Assembly (NCBI RefSeq): GCF_946885855.1
Contig: NZ_CAMPHH010000126.1
Location: 1-9,481, forward strand
Length of the DNA stretch: 9,481 bases
Direction: 5' to 3'
From: an uncultured Actinotalea sp.
Lineage (GTDB): Bacteria > Actinomycetota > Actinomycetes > Actinomycetales > Cellulomonadaceae
Under the pieces are notes generated by a model. The model was not told the origin of the DNA. It saw only the letters and a program-made list of their open reading frames with translations, and made no database searches. Shown here in pieces: positions 5,636-9,481 of this stretch. Numbering within the stretch: the first letter of the stretch is position 1; each line of letters begins with the position of its first letter. Made by a program: the position numbers and the translations under genes.

Positions 5636-7060
5636 ATGACCATCACCGTCCCGACCGCCCCACCCGCGCCGGCCCGCCGCAGCAGCCGCCGCTGGCTCGC
5701 CCTGGGCATCCTGGCCCTCGCCCAGTTCCTCGTCGTCCTCGACGCGTCCATCGTCAACATCGCCCTGCCCGTCCTCGGGCAGCAGCTCGACATGGGCACC
5801 GCCGCCCTGTCCTGGGTCATCACCGCCTATGTCCTCGCCCTCGGCGGCCTGCTCCTCCTCGGCGGACGCCTCGCGGACCGGTACGGACACCGCCGCTTCT
5901 TCCTTGTCGGCACCGCGGGGTTCGTCGCCGCGTCCGCCCTGGCGGGCCTGTCGACCACCACCTCGATGCTGCTGAGCGCCCGAGCCGTGCAGGGTGCGTC
6001 CGCCGCGCTCCTGGCCCCCGCAGCCCTCGCCCTGCTGACGCACCTGTTCCCCGAGACGAAGGGCCGCACGAAGGCCCTCGGTGTCTGGGGCGCCGTCGCC
6101 GGCCTCGGGTCCGCCGCCGGTGTCCTCCTCGGCGGCGTCCTGACCGCCGCGTACGGCTGGCCGTCGGTGTTCTTCGTCAACATCCCGGTCGGCGCGGTCG
6201 TCCTCATCGCGATCCCGCTGCTCATCACCCCCGACGCCCGTGGCGTGCGGAGCAGGCTCGACGTCCCCGGGGCGGCGACCATCACCGGTGCTCTCGTCGC
6301 CGCCGTCGGCGCGCTCAGTGCTGTCGAGCAGGTCGGCCTCCTCGACCCGCTGGCCATCGGTCTGGCGGCGACGGCGGTCGTGCTCGGCTTCGCCTTCGTC
6401 CGTGTCGAGCGTCGGGCCGCCGACCCTCTCGTGCCTCTCCAGGTGTTCCGGAACCGGCACCTCGCGGTCGGCAACGTCGTCATGCTGCTCATCGGAGCGG
6501 CCATGGTGGCCCTGTTCTTCGCGCTCTCCGTGTTCATGCAGGCCGTCCTCGGCTACGGCGCGCTCGCCACCGGGCTCGCGCAGCTGCCGCTGGCCGGCGT
6601 CCTCGTGGTCGTCGCCGGCGTCGCCCCCGCGATCGTCGGACGCGTCGGCACCGGGCCCACGCTGGTCGGATCCCTCGTGGTGCTTGCGGCGGGTCTCTTC
6701 TGGTTGTCGTTCGCCCCGTCGTCGGCAGTGTTCAGCTCCCAGATCCTCGGGCCCACCGTGCTCATCGGACTCGGCTTGGGCGGCGCGTTCGTCACCACCA
6801 CCCAGCTGGCCGTCGACGGCGTCGCGGAGCGCGAGGCGGGCCTTGCCGGCGGCCTCGTCAACACCAGCCAGCAGATCGGCGGCGCCGTCGGCCTCGCCGT
6901 CCTCGGCACCCTGGCGGCGCTCCGGACCGAGTCGCTCGCGGAGCTCGGCGTGGCGACGCCCGATGCCCTGACCGGTGGGTTCTCGTGGCTCTTCCTCGGC
7001 GCCGCCGCCCTCAGTCTCCTCGGTGCCCTCGTCGCCCGGGCAGCAGGCGGTGGGCGCTGA
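5636..7060 (+). CDS. DHA2-family (EmrB/QacA-type) MFS multidrug exporter
   Basis: The protein has 474 residues and the hydrophobic profile of a 14-helix drug/H+ antiporter in the cytoplasmic membrane. Visible motifs are D1 (LDASIVNIALP, 35-45), motif A in the loop after helix 2 (GGRLADRYGHRR, 76-87), the motif B region beginning RAVQGASAALLAP (116-128) and a motif C-like GSAAGVLLGG (158-167) in which the usual proline is absent. YGWPSVFFVNIPVG is a further family mark. It would expel a toxic organic compound using the proton gradient; the substrate cannot be inferred. The ATG at 5636 is chosen because the protein then begins with a short basic tail before helix 1; the in-frame extension upstream is Pro/Arg-rich and runs over the hairpin and the small gene. 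The ribosome binding site is weak (GAAAGTGG at 5621-5628). Upstream TetR and operator place it under inducible control. Confidence 0.93.
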   Translation: MTITVPTAPPAPARRSSRRWLALGILALAQFLVVLDASIVNIALPVLGQQLDMGTAALSWVITAYVLALGGLLLLGGRLADRYGHRRFFLVGTAGFVAASALAGLSTTTSMLLSARAVQGASAALLAPAALALLTHLFPETKGRTKALGVWGAVAGLGSAAGVLLGGVLTAAYGWPSVFFVNIPVGAVVLIAIPLLITPDARGVRSRLDVPGAATITGALVAAVGALSAVEQVGLLDPLAIGLAATAVVLGFAFVRVERRAADPLVPLQVFRNRHLAVGNVVMLLIGAAMVALFFALSVFMQAVLGYGALATGLAQLPLAGVLVVVAGVAPAIVGRVGTGPTLVGSLVVLAAGLFWLSFAPSSAVFSSQILGPTVLIGLGLGGAFVTTTQLAVDGVAEREAGLAGGLVNTSQQIGGAVGLAVLGTLAALRTESLAELGVATPDALTGGFSWLFLGAAALSLLGALVARAAGGGR

Positions 7061-7078
7061 GCCTGCCGGGCAGGGCTC
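7059..7078. terminator. possible bidirectional terminator between exporter and GNAT genes
   Basis: GAGCC (7059-7063) pairs with GGCTC (7074-7078), and inside it TGCC pairs with GGCA, with one bulged base and a very tight loop. It overlaps the exporter stop codon and lies between convergent genes. There is no T-tract on either strand. Confidence 0.4.
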
Positions 7079-7118
7079 GGAGCACGCGGGCCGGGTCAGG
7101 GCGCGTCCGGCGGCAGCC

Positions 7119-7736
7119 TCACCTGCCCGGTCCGGTATCCGACGCTGTCGCGACGCGTCGCGTGCGGCGCATGACCAGGCGTGGCATCCCCGACGCGACG
7201 GCGTTCGTCGTGCCGATGACCTCGAACCCGGCCCTGGCGAACATCGACCGGGTGCCGACGAAGGCCATCGTCGTGTCCATCCGGCCCTGCGGGTCGACGG
7301 GGTACGCCTCGACCGCCGGCGCACCGTGCGAGGCGGCGTACTGCACCGCGCCCTCGAGGAGGTGCGCGGTGACGCCGGACCTCCGGTGCCCCGCGCGCAC
7401 CACGACGCAGACGATGCTCCACACCGGCACGTCGTCGACGGGACGGATGAGCCGCGACGCGGCGAGGCGCGGGATCTCGGCGCGCGGCCCGAGGTTGCAC
7501 CAGCCGACCGGCACGCCGTCGCGGTAGGTGACCACACCCGGCGGGTGCTCCCGCTCGCAGAGGCGACGCATCGCCCGCTCGCGGTCGCCCCCGCCCAGCT
7601 CCTCGACGTCCTGGACGCGGAGGCGGTGCGAGAGGCACCAGCAGTGGGTGGCCCGTCGGTTCGGGTTGACGACGTCGGCGAAGTCCTCGAACCGGTCCGG
7701 GGTGAGGGGGTGCGTCTCCCAGCTCGTCCCGCTCAT
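7119..7736 (-). CDS. GNAT-family N-acetyltransferase
   Basis: This 205-residue protein of the GNAT fold has the acetyl-CoA pyrophosphate-binding motif A at about 109-123 (VCVVVRAGHRRSGVT). Upstream blocks are CWC at 32-34, the GWCNLGPRAEIPRLAAS segment at 78-94 and the PVDDVPVWSIVC strand at 99-110; a YPVDP block follows motif A. Together they mark a recurrent actinobacterial GNAT subfamily whose substrate I do not know. The ATG at 7736 overlaps the stop of the hydrolase gene (ATGA), so translation is probably coupled; its own ribosome binding site is poor. The C-terminus (RRTRRVATASDTGPGR) is basic and probably disordered. Transfer of acetyl groups to an amine of a small molecule or protein is expected. 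Confidence 0.87.
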   Translation of the reverse strand: MSGTSWETHPLTPDRFEDFADVVNPNRRATHCWCLSHRLRVQDVEELGGGDRERAMRRLCEREHPPGVVTYRDGVPVGWCNLGPRAEIPRLAASRLIRPVDDVPVWSIVCVVVRAGHRRSGVTAHLLEGAVQYAASHGAPAVEAYPVDPQGRMDTTMAFVGTRSMFARAGFEVIGTTNAVASGMPRLVMRRTRRVATASDTGPGR

Positions 7737-8470
7737 GGCGCCACCGAGTCCAGCACCGTGGCGAGGTCCGCCGGTCGGCTCACCATCGGCCAGTGCCACG
7801 TCGGCAGCTCGACGTAGGTCCAGTCGCCGTCGACCATGTGCGCGAACACCGGCGCGTGCGGGGCCATCTGCCGCAGCTGCTCGAGGCTGAAGGTGCACAG
7901 CACGCCCGTCCGCGGCAGGCGCTCCCAGGCGCCGGTGAGCGTGACGGGCTCGGTGGCGGTGCGCCAGGGCTGCGGCCGCGACTGTGCGACCAGCGCGGCC
8001 ACGGCGGCGTCGTCGACCTCGGGCACCTCGGCGGCGAGCGCGGCCCACGGGGGCGGCGGCAGCCTCCAGCCCTCGCCCTGCGCCCTGACCACGTCCTCGT
8101 TGGCCGCCCGCGCCTCAGGTCCCTCGAAATCGGCCTGCGCCGTCCCGTCCGGCAGCGGCCCCGTGTCGACGTAGACGAGACGGGCCACCCGGTCGGGCAC
8201 GCGGTCCGCCGCGCCGGTGGTCACGAGCGCGCCGTAGCTGTGCCCCACGAGGACGACGTCGTGCAGATCCTCCTGCTCGAGGAGGTGCACGACGTCGTCG
8301 ACGTGCGTCGTCAGGTCGGTCTCGGGCGAGGCGAGGTCCGCCCGGTCGCCCATGCCGGTCAGATCGACGGGGTGCACGACGTGGCCGCGAGCGCGCAGCA
8401 CGTCGGCGACGGCGTTCCAGACCCGGCCGCCGAGCCAGAAGCCGGGGACGAGGACGTAAGTGGTGGTCAT
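7733..8470 (-). CDS. alpha/beta-fold hydrolase (esterase/hydroxynitrile lyase-like)
   Basis: This 245-residue alpha/beta hydrolase has the nucleophile elbow GHSYG with S78, an oxyanion-hole region VLVPGFWLGGRVW (6-18), and a C-terminal catalytic histidine, H226, in TWHW. The third triad member is probably the Asp in the VDGDW stretch shortly before. The DLTGMGDRADL segment resembles the plant methylesterase/hydroxynitrile lyase branch, so ester hydrolysis is likely, but the substrate is unknown. No signal peptide is seen. The ATG at 8470 begins the first beta strand; an in-frame ATG at 8491 would add seven residues and neither has a clear ribosome binding site. The gene leads a two-gene operon with the GNAT gene and is divergent from the WYL regulator, 90 bases away. 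Confidence 0.9.
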   Translation of the reverse strand: MTTTYVLVPGFWLGGRVWNAVADVLRARGHVVHPVDLTGMGDRADLASPETDLTTHVDDVVHLLEQEDLHDVVLVGHSYGALVTTGAADRVPDRVARLVYVDTGPLPDGTAQADFEGPEARAANEDVVRAQGEGWRLPPPPWAALAAEVPEVDDAAVAALVAQSRPQPWRTATEPVTLTGAWERLPRTGVLCTFSLEQLRQMAPHAPVFAHMVDGDWTYVELPTWHWPMVSRPADLATVLDSVAP

Positions 8471-8492
8471 GCCGACCACGGTAGGCGGCATT

Positions 8493-8507
8493 GCGGACAG
8501 GATCCGC
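8493..8507. promoter_or_regulatory. inverted repeat in divergent promoter region
   Basis: GCGGA-CAGGA-TCCGC is an inverted repeat with 5-base arms and 5-base spacer in the 90 bases between the hydrolase and WYL-regulator starts. TTGCGG (8491-8496) and TATGGT (8512-8517), 15 bases apart, could form a suboptimal plus-strand promoter around it. It is a candidate site for the WYL regulator; short arms make chance possible. Confidence 0.35.
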
Positions 8508-8560
8508 CCGATATGGTGACTGCACTTCGAGATCCACGACGAGCGGCGCCGAGGAGGTCC

Positions 8561-9481
8561 GTGACCCGCCCGACCGCGCGCGTGCTGGCGATGCTCGAGC
8601 TGCTCCAGACCGGCGGACAGCGCACGGTCGGCGAGCTCGCCGAGCGGCTCGGGGTCGACGAGCGCACCGTCCGGCGCTACGCCGAGCACCTCACCGACCT
8701 CGGGATCCCGGTCCAGGCGCAGCGGGGCCGGTACGGCGGCTACCGGCTCTCCCCCGGCTACAAGCTGCCGCCGCTGATGCTCACCGACGACGAGGCCGTC
8801 GCCGTCGTCCTGGGCCTGCGGGCGGCGGAGCGCGCCGGCCTCGCGACCACCGAGCCCGCCGCGACGGCGAGCGCGCTGACCAAGGTGTCCCGCGTGCTGC
8901 CGCACGCCCTGGCCCGGCGGCTCGACAGCCTGCTGTCGACCGCGCAGTTCACGACACGGCCGCACGCCGGCGCTGCGGCCGGGGCCGACACGTTGCTCGG
9001 CCTCGCCGCCGCTGCGCAGGAGCGGCGGACCGTCGCGATCGCGTACACCGCGTGGGACGGGCGGGAGTCGCAGCGCGACCTGGACGTCTACGGCCTCGTC
9101 TTCCACTCCGGCCGGTGGTACGCGACCGGGTACGACCACGGCCGGGACGACGTGCGGACGTTCCGCCTGGACCGCATCAGCGCGGTCCGGCAGGTCGAGG
9201 GCACGTTCGTCGTGCCGGCCGACTTCGACGCGAGGGCGCAGGTCGTGTCCGGCATCGCGGCGGTCGGCTGGTCGCACGAGGTCGCCGTCGTGCTGCGGAC
9301 CACCCTCGCGGAAGCGGGAGAGCGCCTGCCCCGGAGCGCCGGACGGCTCAGCCCGCACGTCGACGGCGTGCTCCTCGAGACGCGCGTCGAGGACCTCAGC
9401 GGCATGGCGGCCATGCTGGCCGGGCTCGGCTGGGACTTCGAGGTGGTCACGCCCGACGCCCTGCGCGACGAGGTCCTGGCC
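8561..9481 (+). CDS. YafY-type HTH/WYL-domain transcriptional regulator, 3' end outside window
   Basis: The frame is open to the last base, giving 307 residues, close to the full length of this family, so only a short end is missing. An N-terminal winged helix-turn-helix (about 5-63) includes RTVGELAERLGVDERTVRRY and the wing RGRYGGYRL. The WYL domain lies at about 145-215 and ends in DVRTFRLDRI. The naming triad reads W186-Y187-A188 instead of W-Y-L. The C-terminal WCX-type extension follows (about 235 onward, with LAGLGWDFEVV). WYL domains sense small ligands or nucleic acids, and the family usually regulates neighbouring genes. The GTG at 8561 is chosen because GAGGAGG (8551-8557) lies just before it, although spacing is short; in-frame GTG 8582 and ATG 8591 would cut into the first helix. 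The divergent hydrolase-GNAT pair is the most likely target. Confidence 0.9.
   Translation, partial: MTRPTARVLAMLELLQTGGQRTVGELAERLGVDERTVRRYAEHLTDLGIPVQAQRGRYGGYRLSPGYKLPPLMLTDDEAVAVVLGLRAAERAGLATTEPAATASALTKVSRVLPHALARRLDSLLSTAQFTTRPHAGAAAGADTLLGLAAAAQERRTVAIAYTAWDGRESQRDLDVYGLVFHSGRWYATGYDHGRDDVRTFRLDRISAVRQVEGTFVVPADFDARAQVVSGIAAVGWSHEVAVVLRTTLAEAGERLPRSAGRLSPHVDGVLLETRVEDLSGMAAMLAGLGWDFEVVTPDALRDEVLA

Noticed and set aside
5243..7537. A 764-codon open frame on the minus strand opposite the exporter gene
   Set aside because: Its product is low-complexity and rich in Gly, Arg, Glu and Asp, shows no domain, and lies opposite a gene with clear MFS motifs. It is a by-product of high GC.

Overview
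The window is about 9.5 kb of very GC-rich DNA with tightly packed genes, GTG/ATG starts, frequent ATGA start-stop overlaps and families typical of actinobacteria (SigE-family ECF sigma factor, DHA2/EmrB-type exporter, YafY-type WYL regulator, MazG-like protein). A high-GC actinobacterium, perhaps of the Micrococcales, is the best guess. No rRNA, tRNA, CRISPR array, insertion sequence or phage gene was seen. No gene-free stretch exceeds 300 bases; the longest are 4017-4158, 4492-4619 and 5535-5635, and each carries regulatory structure described below.

Layout. (1) 2-2251, plus strand: the end of an aromatic or phenylacetate catabolic operon. It holds the C-terminal part of a PaaH-like 3-hydroxyacyl-CoA dehydrogenase, a PaaI hotdog thioesterase and a PaaJ/PcaF-type thiolase, all translationally coupled by overlaps. 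(2) 2263-4016, minus strand: a SigE-family ECF sigma factor followed by a one-pass membrane protein that is probably its regulator, overlapping by ATGA. An ECF-like promoter lies upstream. (3) 4159-4491, minus strand: a small MazG-like nucleotide pyrophosphohydrolase. Its upstream region carries a near copy of the sigma-gene -35 element. (4) 4620-7060, plus strand: a TetR regulator, two very small single-span membrane proteins (27 and 46 residues) and a 14-TM-type DHA2 drug exporter. The operator motif GAGTG-N6-CACTC occurs twice in the tetR promoter and once just before the small-protein genes, so the four genes look like one efflux module. A 14-bp hairpin separates the small genes from the exporter gene. 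(5) 7119-8470, minus strand: an alpha/beta hydrolase and a GNAT acetyltransferase coupled by ATGA. (6) 8561 to the window end, plus strand: a divergently transcribed WYL-domain regulator that is still open at the last base.

How the parts work together. The paa genes carry out the last steps of beta-oxidation-like breakdown of ring-opened phenylacetyl-CoA to acetyl-CoA and succinyl-CoA, with PaaI removing dead-end CoA esters. The sigma factor and its membrane partner form a signal-transduction pair that appears to regulate itself and may also control the MazG-like housecleaning enzyme. The TetR module is an inducible efflux system whose most unusual part is the pair of tiny membrane proteins. 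The WYL regulator may control the neighbouring hydrolase-GNAT pair. The first, third and last of these rest on recognised families and gene order; the regulatory links are inferred from DNA motifs and have not been tested.
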